The position numbers and the translations under genes are program-made. Positions 1-7,739 of a DNA stretch of 17,432 nt are shown here, piece by piece. Below the pieces are notes generated by a model. That model saw only the letters and a program-made list of their open reading frames with translations, had not been told where the DNA came from and made no database searches. Position 1 is the stretch's first letter. Every line of letters begins with the position of its first letter. This stretch comes from CAIRTT01 sp046075665 (GTDB lineage: Bacteria; Armatimonadota; Armatimonadia; Armatimonadales; Armatimonadaceae), in contig JBJTQN010000188.1 of assembly GCA_046075665.1 (NCBI GenBank), positions 1-17,432 on the forward strand, in the 5' to 3' direction.

Positions 1-5
1 TCATT

Positions 6-56
6 CGTGATAATGTTGTGCAACATCACGCACGGGCGTCGCTGGCGCATGTGCGC
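6..56. promoter_or_regulatory. Two short inverted repeats upstream of the BON-like gene
   Basis: TGTTG-TG-CAACA (14-25) is flanked by CGTGA (6-10) and TCACG (26-30), so the two nested arms are symmetrical apart from a 3-nt bulge. A second dyad, GCGCA-TG-TGCGC, lies at 45-56. The 2-nt centres are too tight for good RNA hairpin loops, so operator-like dyads are more likely than a terminator. The window begins here, so the end of an upstream gene cannot be excluded. Confidence 0.35.
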
Positions 57-79
57 ATGAGCATTGAACTCCCGGTGAT

Positions 80-86
80 AAGGAGG
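80..86 (+). promoter_or_regulatory. Strong Shine-Dalgarno for the BON-like gene
   Basis: AAGGAGG lies 7 nt before the ATG at 94 and fixes that start. It is the best SD match in the window and contrasts with several other genes here that have none. Confidence 0.8.
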
Positions 87-93
87 AATATCA

Positions 94-342
94 ATGGCTC
101 ATTCCAAAGAGGCGGCCAAGGAACAGAACCGTGAAGTTCGGGCTGTGATGGCCCGCCATAGCCTGGACTTCGGTCAAGTTACGGTAACCGTTACTCATGG
201 TGTTGTATACCTGTATGGCCGTGTCCGCATGTTGCGTGGTTATGAAGCGCAATATGGCGAGATTCGCGCATCATTTTTAAAGGCTCTGCGTGCAAAGTCC
301 GGTATCCGTGAAGTCGTAGAGCAATGGCAGGTGATCGAATAG
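94..342 (+). CDS. Small BON-domain-like protein
   Basis: An 82-aa soluble protein with no signal peptide or membrane segment. After a charged helical N-terminus (residues 1-24), residues 27-80 follow the BON pattern: a beta strand with VTVTVTHGVVYLYGRV (the typical 'V.l.G.V' core), a helix rich in Arg, Glu and Ala, then a 'sGIREVVEQWQVI' strand resembling the final 'v.gV..V...l.v' of BON domains. BON domains bind membranes or serve as small interaction modules, but they are usually found with a signal peptide or in tandem. A single cytoplasmic BON is less characterised. The start is set by the SD at 80-86. The family call comes from pattern resemblance only; no partner is suggested by the neighbours. 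Confidence 0.6.
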   Translation: MAHSKEAAKEQNREVRAVMARHSLDFGQVTVTVTHGVVYLYGRVRMLRGYEAQYGEIRASFLKALRAKSGIREVVEQWQVIE

Positions 343-426
343 CCCAATGTGGTTTTGGTGCCATGGTCCACCATAGTTTTCGACATCGACTCAGCCTGTC
401 ATTCCAGCATTAATGTCCAGAAATAC

Positions 427-465
427 AATCCCCGGTCACACATCGACTTAGTGTGACCGGGGATT
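427..465. terminator. Bidirectional hairpin terminator
   Basis: AATCCCCGGTCACAC (427-441) and GTGTGACCGGGGATT (451-465) form a perfect 15-bp stem with a 9-nt loop. It lies between the stop of the plus-strand BON-like gene (342) and the stop of the minus-strand FN3 protein (480). Read on the minus strand, the stem is followed by GTATTTCT, a weak U-rich tail. On the plus strand it is followed by GGTTT. Position and symmetry support a shared terminator for both convergent genes. Confidence 0.85.
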
Positions 466-479
466 GGTTTACGGATGTC

Positions 480-3173
480 CTAGTAGCGTTTAGGAAGTGT
501 GGGAAAGTCTCTTAGCACTTCAAATCCCATATTGTCCCAATGTCGCTCATCGGCAAACGGACGATGGTTTATCCAATATCGGTTAGCGGGATTCCATACC
601 ATATTCTCGCCAAGTTCATTTTCAGTGTGGTAGATCAGGTGAGAGAATGCCACGGAAATCTGTTCATAATCAAGGGTTTCGGGCAAAGCACTCTCTGTAA
701 TGAGAATGTCATCTTCCACTATCCTGACTTTTGACTTTGAGATGTACATATCGAAGCGGACTCGCTTGTCCAGATCTGTGATCGTCCCATTTAGTGGCAA
801 ATCTTTCAGTGTTGGTAATGGGGTCAGATAAACATCCCCCACGTATGTTCCAGACTGTGCATCAAATTGTCCGCGGATTTTGATTAGACCTTCTTTGGTA
901 TCGGAATAAGCTTTCAATAAGTCGGAATACCGTTGGTCGTTTTGTACCCAGACCCACCACGTTGGTTGTGTCATTCTGATATCAGTCACGACTTCCAATG
1001 ACTCGGCGGTAACGTTCCACTTTAGCAGTGTCCCCCACTCACTTGGCGCATAGGTCTCACATCTGGACGTGACGGTAAATGATGGAAATCTCCGATCACT
1101 GACTCCATAACTATAAGTGACTTCGAAAGCGTTTTGCCCTGTTGACCTCGCAACAAATGTCCCTACTTTATGTTCGACATTTGGTGCGTTTATGTCCAAA
1201 AACGGTCTTGGTATATACGATTTCCGATCAGGTGACTCCACTTTCAGTTCGCGTACGACCCGCTGCCCGGATGAGTCCCTTCCGACAGCTTGCCTGACCA
1301 CATGTTGACCATCCATTATTGACCAAACAATTGCTTTGTCTGAAAGCGTATTGTGTGGAATCTTGTCAAAACTCTTGCCTGAAATCAACGTGTCTCCGGC
1401 CGGATACAAAGTGACATCCGTCCAACGACGGCCAGAAAAATGTGGATCTACTTCGAACGTGACATGTAGGACACGTCCATCACTGATGGTGGCGGCAGCC
1501 TTTGGTGACATCACCATTGCACCATTCGATTGATGCGCTGGCCCCGGATACGGCAACGTTGCACCATCGTATATCGTATCCATAAAGTGATTTCCCATCA
1601 TGAATGCGACGGATGCGTTTTGATCCAGGTCATCGAAGAAGAAGGTCCACTTGTCGTTTTCAAACCACTTGAACCAAAGATCAGTCATGTCCCGCCCCTG
1701 ACCATCCAACAACAGGGGCTTCCCAGTCCTCGCGATCATCGTCATTCGGTCTGGTGCCTTGCGTCGAATGGGTGCCGAGCCACGAAAATTATCAAAAAAT
1801 ATCTGCGTCCCGGTCAGGTTACGGCTTTTTGTGGATACCGTCGTAACTGCTGAGGAAGACAGCACAATCGGCACATTCGATGGGCTTCCTTGCCCATTTA
1901 TCTCCATACGGGTCAGATTTCCAGGTAGCATCGATCCAGGTCCCATCACTCCATCCATTATTTGGAAAGGACCTTGTTTATCCAGCGCTTCAACAACGAC
2001 TTCATATGCGGTATCGGGTTGAAGGCCATTCAGTTCAACTTTAAGGCTCCCCCCAGTGTATTTATGTACATAGGGTTGATTGACCACTCGGATGCGATAA
2101 TCTTCTGCGCCCGGAACCGGCCTAAAGGAAAGCTGAATGCTGTCATCGTTTGGTTTTGTTGTGATGATGGATGGAATCTGTGCAGATTGAAGCGGGGGCG
2201 CACTTGCAGTCAAACAGCTGACTGCCTTGGGAAGACTTGATTGCTGCTCTTTGTCGCCCGCTATGTTTGCTGTGGCAACGGTATACGTGTAAGTCTGCCC
2301 TGGACGAACAGCTTCGTCTATGTACTCGACTCCCCATACACCAGATGCCAACAGTCTGCCATCCCGGTAGATATTGTGCGTCTGCACCCAGGTCATCACA
2401 TTCCAGCCCCAGCCGGTATCGTTCCAGCGAAGCAGATTCCGAGGGGCGCCGTTGTTCCACTGTGCACTTGCAGTCAAGGACTCCGGTGGAAATGGGGGCG
2501 CTGGCTTTAGTACATTTCCAATATTCCGTGGATCATGTGCTCCCTGAGAACCTACACAGGCACTAGGAAGTGACTCGTTGCCATCAATATCAACCGAAGT
2601 GACGGTGTATGTAAATCCAGGCTTGAACGACTCTAGCGGGACCATAAACTGATTGTCAACCGTTTCGCCAATCTTGGTGTCGTAACGATAAATGTTGTAG
2701 CGAACCGCTCCAGCGCGTCGATCCCAGCTGAGGACATCTGTTGAACCGGAGTAATACTGAAGATTTTGTGTGTTGGGCAACCATATTCCCTTGATGCGAA
2801 GTCCGACCGGTGGCAAAAACACCGAGGGATTCATAGTGCGGCCAGGGACATCAATCAGTTGGATGTTCGAGTACTGGAGCTTGCCACTTTGTATCACACC
2901 GGCGATTTGGTACGTATATGACAATCCACGCTGAACACTGTGATCAGAAAAGCTGGTCATGGATGCAACCTGTGCAATGACCTGCTGGTTACGCAAGACA
3001 CGATACTTCAGGAACTTGTTTGTCACTTTCCATGTGATGTCGACCTGATAACCGGATAACCTACCTGGAACCGATTTACATACTGCCTTTGCTACTATCG
3101 CTTGTGGCACATTTTGTGCCATAGCGGAGATTGTTGAAACTCCAACTGCCATCAGAGTAAAAATCGAGCGCAT
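480..3173 (-). CDS. Exported fibronectin-type-III repeat protein with C-terminal beta-sandwich region
   Basis: An 897-aa protein. Residues 1-19 form a signal peptide (MRSIF, hydrophobic core, cleavage near AMA-Q), and no other membrane segment is seen. Four FN3-like units are visible at about 28-108, 115-206, 226-320 and 330-405, each with a tYtYtV/tAYEVVV-type late strand. Residues 455-895 have no recognisable catalytic motif. They look beta-rich: 'FFDNFRG' opens the region, 'HVTFEVDPHFSGRRWTDV' lies near 570, and a 'HWDNMGFEVLRDFP' closure near 879 recalls concanavalin/LamG-like jelly rolls. A role in binding or processing glycans at the surface is inferred only. The SD GGGGGA (3179-3184) supports the start. 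The gene is monocistronic, divergent from the 3277 gene and ends at the hairpin 427-465. Confidence 0.75.
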   Translation of the reverse strand: MRSIFTLMAVGVSTISAMAQNVPQAIVAKAVCKSVPGRLSGYQVDITWKVTNKFLKYRVLRNQQVIAQVASMTSFSDHSVQRGLSYTYQIAGVIQSGKLQYSNIQLIDVPGRTMNPSVFLPPVGLRIKGIWLPNTQNLQYYSGSTDVLSWDRRAGAVRYNIYRYDTKIGETVDNQFMVPLESFKPGFTYTVTSVDIDGNESLPSACVGSQGAHDPRNIGNVLKPAPPFPPESLTASAQWNNGAPRNLLRWNDTGWGWNVMTWVQTHNIYRDGRLLASGVWGVEYIDEAVRPGQTYTYTVATANIAGDKEQQSSLPKAVSCLTASAPPLQSAQIPSIITTKPNDDSIQLSFRPVPGAEDYRIRVVNQPYVHKYTGGSLKVELNGLQPDTAYEVVVEALDKQGPFQIMDGVMGPGSMLPGNLTRMEINGQGSPSNVPIVLSSSAVTTVSTKSRNLTGTQIFFDNFRGSAPIRRKAPDRMTMIARTGKPLLLDGQGRDMTDLWFKWFENDKWTFFFDDLDQNASVAFMMGNHFMDTIYDGATLPYPGPAHQSNGAMVMSPKAAATISDGRVLHVTFEVDPHFSGRRWTDVTLYPAGDTLISGKSFDKIPHNTLSDKAIVWSIMDGQHVVRQAVGRDSSGQRVVRELKVESPDRKSYIPRPFLDINAPNVEHKVGTFVARSTGQNAFEVTYSYGVSDRRFPSFTVTSRCETYAPSEWGTLLKWNVTAESLEVVTDIRMTQPTWWVWVQNDQRYSDLLKAYSDTKEGLIKIRGQFDAQSGTYVGDVYLTPLPTLKDLPLNGTITDLDKRVRFDMYISKSKVRIVEDDILITESALPETLDYEQISVAFSHLIYHTENELGENMVWNPANRYWINHRPFADERHWDNMGFEVLRDFPTLPKRY

Positions 3174-3264
3174 TTGTTTCCCCCAAGTTACATTCTGGGA
3201 GCCTCAGCATTTCTCCATGATGGCAATCGCGAATGAAGTTCTCTTGAATCGATGATTAGTGGGA

Positions 3265-3270
3265 TAATCT
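3265..3270 (+). promoter_or_regulatory. -10 box placed for a leaderless transcript
   Basis: TAATCT ends 6 nt before the ATG at 3277, so transcription starting about 7 nt downstream would begin at the start codon. No SD is present. A partial -35, TTGAAT (3244-3249), sits at a short 15-nt spacing. Confidence 0.55.
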
Positions 3271-3276
3271 GCACGA

Positions 3277-3807
3277 ATGCCACACCCAGGTATCGCCAAC
3301 CGAAGGTTGCTGATTCAGCATAGTTTCCATCTTGTTGCAGATCGCGATACCGTCATCAATCATTTGCTCGGATACTGGAAAACCCGCGGGTTTAATATTT
3401 TTCTGGATGAAGATGGCAACCTCAGCGGCACTCGTGGCAGCTACCTCGCAAATTTCACATCATTCGACAGCACCAAACTCATTGCTTCCATTTTCATAGA
3501 ATGCTCAGACCATGGCCATGTTCAGGTAACTACACTGATTGACCTCAGTGGACAAATTCTGACCGCATGGAATCAGTTGGATTTGGAGCTTGAGCAAGTC
3601 CTTTGCCAGCGAAGTTTTATTGGCCTTCCGGAACCCGATACGCTGAGCACGTATAGGAGGTCCGAGGTAATGTCGAACATTATGTGGGTCCTCACGCTTG
3701 GCCTAACGACTCATACGATACCTGCAAAGTTCTTAGCTCTGTTGGAAGAGGTTAATCCATCATTGAATGCGCCTGCGTTACGCTTTTTGTCTCCAGGTGA
3801 ATACTAG
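3277..3807 (+). CDS. Uncharacterised 176-aa cytoplasmic protein
   Basis: I do not recognise a named family. The protein has no signal peptide or membrane span. Residues 15-100 look like one alpha/beta domain: a helix with 'VINHLLGYWKTRGF', then 'GNLSGTRGSYLANFTSFDSTKLIASIFIEC', then 'VQVTTLIDLSGQILTAWNQLDLELEQVL'. This strand pattern resembles small bacterial proteins of unknown function with an 'RGS...N..SF' core. The C-terminal part (about 125-176) is helical. The gene has a leaderless-type -10 just before ATG. Its stop TAG (3805-3807) overlaps the stop of the convergent isomerase-like gene in a shared CTAG, so no intergenic terminator is possible between them. Confidence 0.65.
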   Translation: MPHPGIANRRLLIQHSFHLVADRDTVINHLLGYWKTRGFNIFLDEDGNLSGTRGSYLANFTSFDSTKLIASIFIECSDHGHVQVTTLIDLSGQILTAWNQLDLELEQVLCQRSFIGLPEPDTLSTYRRSEVMSNIMWVLTLGLTTHTIPAKFLALLEEVNPSLNAPALRFLSPGEY

Positions 3808-4631
3808 GAAGCCTGGTCTATCACATCGCGTAGATATGCGATGCTCGTTTCCAATGCAGCTCGCTTCTCACCGAGAGATACTCCGGAAACACTGCATTCG
3901 TACGCAAGGTATCCATCGTAGCCGATTGCACTCAGCGCGCGGATGATTTCCACGAAGTCGATATCACCGGTTCCTGGCTCATATCGTGTGTTATCAGCGA
4001 CGTGGACATGTCTTATGATATTTCCGACCTCGAGGATACTTTGCGGAGAATTGGGTTCCTCGATGTGCATATGAAATGTATCTGCGAGCAATGCCACGCC
4101 CTGCGGATTTGATGCACGATCTATCGCCGCATTACCATCCGATAGCTTGCGGAGATAGTGCTGCTCATACCGGTTCAGCGGTTCAAGAAGAAGCAATGTG
4201 TTGTTTTCAGCAGCGATTGGTGCCAGCTCATTGAGCATCGCTGTCATCAAGCCATGTTCCAAGTCAAGAGCGGTCGCAAATGGAGACAGATCCGGAACGC
4301 GGGCTTGGCCAAAGATTGGCGGAACAACCTGACCAACAGCGCCGAGCTGCCCGCAAAGTTTTAGGATTGCTGTACTGCCATCCAGACTCTTTCTACGTTT
4401 CACAGGATCCGGATCAAGAAAATCAAAGCTTCCTACACCGGATGCATCGCAGTTTCCGCAAATACTGGTCACCGGCAAAATGCCCTGGCAAATGTCAGCA
4501 TCCCGTTGGAGCAACTCAATGCCACCCCATGCTCCCAGCTCGATTCCATCCGCTCCGGCATCCCGTGCCCAGCTCACCTTATCCAGAGTAGATGCCCCGG
4601 GAATCAATCCAAGTTGCAGGACGATCTTCAT
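3804..4631 (-). CDS. Xylose-isomerase-like TIM-barrel protein (sugar isomerase/epimerase family)
   Basis: A 275-aa protein of the AP_endonuc_2 / xylose-isomerase-like fold. It starts MKIVLQLGLI, the first barrel strand. Metal ligands of the family can be placed at E150 ('LLLLEPLNRY'), D184 and H187 ('LLADTFHMHIEE'), H210 ('RHVHVADN') and E245 ('LAYECSV'). The 'PGTGDIDF' loop at 219-226 is also typical. Related enzymes isomerise or epimerise ketoses or hydroxypyruvate; the substrate here is unknown. The ATG at 4631 overlaps the upstream paiB-like stop as ATGA, indicating translational coupling. The open frame extends to 4745 but the extra residues are Cys/Arg-rich and non-family-like, so I reject that longer start. 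Confidence 0.85.
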   Translation of the reverse strand: MKIVLQLGLIPGASTLDKVSWARDAGADGIELGAWGGIELLQRDADICQGILPVTSICGNCDASGVGSFDFLDPDPVKRRKSLDGSTAILKLCGQLGAVGQVVPPIFGQARVPDLSPFATALDLEHGLMTAMLNELAPIAAENNTLLLLEPLNRYEQHYLRKLSDGNAAIDRASNPQGVALLADTFHMHIEEPNSPQSILEVGNIIRHVHVADNTRYEPGTGDIDFVEIIRALSAIGYDGYLAYECSVSGVSLGEKRAALETSIAYLRDVIDQAS

Positions 4632-5245
4632 TTTCGAACCTCTATCATTCTCGTCGCGAGTGAATGCTCGCCAGCAGAATCCAACACACAGGATATAGCT
4701 TCGGCATCCCGCTGGGTGCGATTTTGGGATAGCTTTTCTGCGCATTCAACATCCGTAATTGGCATACGAAAACCCACGATTCCCCGCATCAACTTTTCTT
4801 GATTTACAAGGTCAATCGCACGCCAAACAGGCATATATTCAGGTTCAAACTGCGTTATAAGTGCATCCATTATCTGATGCAGGCCTGCTGGATTATCATC
4901 AAAATGCACCGATACGGGATTGCCAATCAAGTGAACCGCGACATAATTCCACGTCGGCACTTGGATTGCATCCTGGTAGGTCCGAGGCGAAACATAGGCG
5001 TTTGGTCCAGTGAAAACGAGGCAAGTTTTGCCACTACCTGGAATCCAAGCATTCCACACCGGATTATCCCGCGACACATGACCGATCGCGATGCGTTCAT
5101 TTTCCTCTTCGATGATTGCCACCGGAATATGACAAATACTCGACATACGTTCTGATGGCGAAACTACCGTCGCGAGGGGGTTATTGTTGACATCCGGGAG
5201 CCAGTCCCGGTCGCTTCGCATCTGGAACTTTCGCGGAATGTACAT
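4628..5245 (-). CDS. PaiB-family FMN-binding-like protein
   Basis: A 205-aa protein matching PaiB from end to end. It starts MYIPRKF, as PaiB proteins do. Family blocks follow in order: 'GHVSRDNP' near residue 55, 'GPNAYVSP' near 78, 'VPTWNY' near 95, and 'GIVGFRMPITDV...KLSQNR' near 158-176. PaiB has a flavin-reductase-like split-barrel fold. In Bacillus it is described as a negative regulator of sporulation and protease genes, but biochemical function is unclear for most members. The frame is open to 5482, but that part overlaps mnmG and its promoter and lacks family features, so MYIP (5245) is chosen over the Met at 5269. The gene is translationally coupled to the isomerase-like gene by an ATGA overlap. 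Confidence 0.88.
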   Translation of the reverse strand: MYIPRKFQMRSDRDWLPDVNNNPLATVVSPSERMSSICHIPVAIIEEENERIAIGHVSRDNPVWNAWIPGSGKTCLVFTGPNAYVSPRTYQDAIQVPTWNYVAVHLIGNPVSVHFDDNPAGLHQIMDALITQFEPEYMPVWRAIDLVNQEKLMRGIVGFRMPITDVECAEKLSQNRTQRDAEAISCVLDSAGEHSLATRMIEVRK

Positions 5246-5253
5246 GTGCGTGT

Positions 5254-5259
5254 ATTTTA
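5254..5259 (-). promoter_or_regulatory. -10 box of the paiB-like gene
   Basis: On the minus strand TAAAAT ends 8 nt before the chosen ATG at 5245, and there is no SD. A start site 7 nt downstream would leave a leader of only 1-2 nt. I see no convincing -35. The 72-nt gap to mnmG must hold both divergent promoters. Confidence 0.45.
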
Positions 5260-5305
5260 TCAAGGCCATTCGCTTACAGGCGTAACTGCGGACTGAATGA
5301 GTCGG

Positions 5306-5311
5306 TAGAAT
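5306..5311 (+). promoter_or_regulatory. -10 box of mnmG, leaderless geometry
   Basis: TAGAAT ends exactly 6 nt before the ATG at 5318, and there is no SD. The geometry is the same as at 3265-3270 and at 13699-13704. The -35 position (5283-5288, TAACTG) is poor. Confidence 0.55.
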
Positions 5312-5317
5312 GACGTT

Positions 5318-7213
5318 ATGGGTGACTTTGATGTGATCGTGGTGGGCGGCGGACACGCAGGCGTGGAAGCAGCGCATGCTGCCGCACGAATCGGAGTTCG
5401 CGTCGCGCTCATCACTACATCCCGTGCATCCATCGCCACGCTCCCCTGTAACTGCTCCATTGGTGGACCAGCAAAGGGGCATCTAGTCCGCGAAATCGAT
5501 GCACTTGGTGGCCTGATGGCGGAAGTTACGGATGCATCCCTGACGCATATCCGGATGCTCAACACAGGCAAAGGTCCTGCGGTGCATGCTTTGCGTGCAC
5601 AGGTGGATATCGATGTTTATCCTAAACTGATGGCGTCACGCATTGAAGAGCATCCACTCATTTCGATTATCGAGGGCATGGTTTCCCGGATTCTAACGTC
5701 ACCATCGGATGGCGAAAAATCTTCTGTGAGTGGTGTGGCTCTTGAGGATGGAACACTCCTACATGCTCAAAAGGTCGTTATTACCACGGGAACATTTTTG
5801 CGTGGCGTTTGCCATCGCGGACAGAACTCCTGGTCCGGAGGCCGCTCGGATCAACCGGCCGCTGGCGCACTGTCCACGTCACTTGCGGAGCTTGGCTTCC
5901 CGCTTTTGCGCCTGAAGACTGGCACAACGCCGCGCATCCGCTTTAGCAGTATCAATATTGACCTTTCTGAGGAACAGCCAAGCGAACCTGAGTGCCCTCC
6001 ATTTTCATTTTCGACACCCAACCGACGCCACGATGGCCTTCTCCCTGCCTGGCAGGTTTGGACAAACATAGAAACCCATCAGGTGATTCGGGAGAATCTT
6101 CACCTTTCCGCGATGTACGGAGGCTTAATCGAAGGTGTGGGTCCGCGCTACTGCCCAAGTATCGAAGATAAAGTTGTAAGGTTTGCCGATAAAGAATCGC
6201 ACCAGATTTTTCTTGAGCGTGAGGGCTGGAACACGGAGTCTGTCTACGTACAAGGGATGAGTACCAGCCTGCCTGAGGATGTTCAACTGGCGTTTCTCAA
6301 GTCCATCCCTGCGCTTGCCAATGTTGAAGTCATAAAGTACGGCTACGCCGTCGAATATGACGCTGTTCCTCCGACAGAGCTCTATCGGACGCTGGAAACC
6401 AAGCGTATTCAAGGACTGTATCTCGCTGGTCAGATCAACGGGACCAGCGGCTATGAGGAAGCGGCAGGACAGGGATTGCTTGCCGGAGCAAATGCGGCAC
6501 TCGCAGTTAGTGAAATGCCTCCCTTAGAGATTGAGCGACACGAAGGCTATCTCGGCGTGATGGTGGATGACTTGGTTACGAAGGGTGTTGATGACCCCTA
6601 TCGGTTGCTGACCAGCCGTGCGGAATATCGTCTCACGCTGCGCCATGACAATGCTGACTTGCGGTTGACTCCAAAGGGCATCACGCATGGGCTGATATCG
6701 TTGGAACGTCGTGAGCAGTTTGAGAAACGTAAACAGCTTATTGACGATGTGATGGCATTGATGACGTCAACCTTTGTCACAAATCAGCAACATAACTACC
6801 TTGTGGAAAATGGTCTTCCAACGCCTGATAACAAAATGACGGTGCTTGAGTACGCAAGACGGCCGGAAGTTACACAAAAAGCGGTTGCTGAGTTGCTGCA
6901 CCTTGCGCTGGACGCAGCACGCGATGGAATCCAGCAAGGCATTATCTTTGCGCGCTACGAGCACTACGTGGCTCGTGAGTATTCGCAGATCGAAGCGTAT
7001 AAACGTGCGGATGACATGCGAATACCGCATGAGATTGATTATCGCAGTATAAACTCCCTGGCATCTGAAGCGCGGGAAAAGCTCTCGCAAATCCGACCGT
7101 CCACCGTCGGCCAAGCAGCGCGCATCCCAGGCGTCAATCCCGCAGACATCTCGATACTAAGACTCCACCTAGCGGCAACCAAGCGTCAACATTTGGAACC
7201 AATAGGACCTTAG
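5318..7213 (+). CDS. mnmG: tRNA uridine-5-carboxymethylaminomethyl(34) synthesis enzyme MnmG (GidA)
   Basis: A 631-aa FAD enzyme that, with MnmE, installs the cmnm5 group on wobble U34 of tRNAs in the cytoplasm. The Rossmann FAD motif is at residues 10-15 (GGGHAG). The two family cysteines are C44 (in LPCNCSIGG) and C279 (GPRYCPSIEDK). 'NGTSGYEEAAGQGLLAG' (374-390) is the second dinucleotide signature, and the helical MnmE/tRNA-binding C-terminus includes 'DDLVTKGVDDPYRLLTSRAEYRL'. Length is full for MnmG and too long for the related TrmFO. Two signatures vary: 'CNCSIGGPAKGHL' replaces the usual 'CNPaIGGiGKGHL', and 'LNTGKGPAV' replaces 'LN.SKGPAV'. The gene starts an apparent operon with the two genes downstream; mnmE is not in the window. 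Confidence 0.97.
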   Translation: MGDFDVIVVGGGHAGVEAAHAAARIGVRVALITTSRASIATLPCNCSIGGPAKGHLVREIDALGGLMAEVTDASLTHIRMLNTGKGPAVHALRAQVDIDVYPKLMASRIEEHPLISIIEGMVSRILTSPSDGEKSSVSGVALEDGTLLHAQKVVITTGTFLRGVCHRGQNSWSGGRSDQPAAGALSTSLAELGFPLLRLKTGTTPRIRFSSINIDLSEEQPSEPECPPFSFSTPNRRHDGLLPAWQVWTNIETHQVIRENLHLSAMYGGLIEGVGPRYCPSIEDKVVRFADKESHQIFLEREGWNTESVYVQGMSTSLPEDVQLAFLKSIPALANVEVIKYGYAVEYDAVPPTELYRTLETKRIQGLYLAGQINGTSGYEEAAGQGLLAGANAALAVSEMPPLEIERHEGYLGVMVDDLVTKGVDDPYRLLTSRAEYRLTLRHDNADLRLTPKGITHGLISLERREQFEKRKQLIDDVMALMTSTFVTNQQHNYLVENGLPTPDNKMTVLEYARRPEVTQKAVAELLHLALDAARDGIQQGIIFARYEHYVAREYSQIEAYKRADDMRIPHEIDYRSINSLASEAREKLSQIRPSTVGQAARIPGVNPADISILRLHLAATKRQHLEPIGP

Positions 7214-7229
7214 GAGCGGTAAGTTCAAC

Positions 7230-7739
7230 GTGTCACAGCCGCCTCCCCGGGGTTCTCTTGCCCCCACGATAACCGTTCTGGATTCCGTGACAGGATTAGA
7301 AATAGAGTTTGCTTATCCAGCAACAGGTTTCACAATGATTCTGTTTCTTCGCGGAACCTGGTGCATTTATTGTGGTCAACAACTAAAGGCACTGGAAGCC
7401 CACCTTGATTCATTGAAAAATGCGGGATTTCGTATCGCGTGTATCTCACCCGAGAGCCCCGGTACACTCAACGCTTACAAGACGAAAATGAGCCTTAACG
7501 TGCCCTTGTTTACGGATACCAACCGTACAGCAGCAAAGGCTTTTGGGGTGCACTATTGGCTACGTTATGATGGTTTCAACCTTGCACACCCGTCATTGTT
7601 CATAATGGGACCAGACGGGCAGACGCTAGTCTCCTATGTCAGTAAGTCGATGTCAGACCTCCCAGTTGGACATCTGCTTGAGAAGTTTCTTTCGTTTATA
7701 GAGCAGCCGCTTGTGGAGAACACCGATGCAGAACAGTGA
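7230..7739 (+). CDS. Peroxiredoxin-like (AhpC/TSA-type) thioredoxin-fold protein
   Basis: A 169-aa protein. Residues 33-50 contain 'ILFLRGTWCIYCGQQL', the 'RGxWCxYCxxQL' signature of the peroxiredoxin-like group, in which a CxxC pair replaces the plain peroxidatic Cys context. It continues with 'IACISPESP' (about 70), 'LNVPLFTDTNRTAAKAFGVHY' (about 90-110) and 'HPSLFIMGPDGQTLVSYV', the usual Prx order. It probably acts as a thiol peroxidase or reductase in the cytoplasm; no signal peptide is seen. It starts at GTG, 16 nt after the mnmG stop, with AGGAG (7212-7216) overlapping that stop, so the two genes are probably co-transcribed. The downstream TPR gene overlaps its 3' end. Confidence 0.82.
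   Translation: MSQPPPRGSLAPTITVLDSVTGLEIEFAYPATGFTMILFLRGTWCIYCGQQLKALEAHLDSLKNAGFRIACISPESPGTLNAYKTKMSLNVPLFTDTNRTAAKAFGVHYWLRYDGFNLAHPSLFIMGPDGQTLVSYVSKSMSDLPVGHLLEKFLSFIEQPLVENTDAEQ

Noticed and set aside
2143..2566. Overlapping open frames inside the FN3 gene on both strands
   Set aside because: They are shadows of the FN3 frame, lack start signals and give Ser/Cys/Arg-rich products unlike real proteins.
4632..4745. N-terminal extension of the isomerase-like protein
   Set aside because: The added 38 residues are Cys/Arg-rich and antiparallel to no known family part; MKIVLQ at 4631 is the first barrel strand and couples to the upstream stop.
4628..5482. Full 284-aa open frame as the paiB-like gene
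   Set aside because: The extra N-terminal 79 residues run over the mnmG start and promoter and have no family features; PaiB proteins begin with MYIP, here at 5245.
7711..7725. TTG start for the TPR gene
   Set aside because: The ATG at 7726 has GGAG at a 7-nt spacing; the TTG has no such support.
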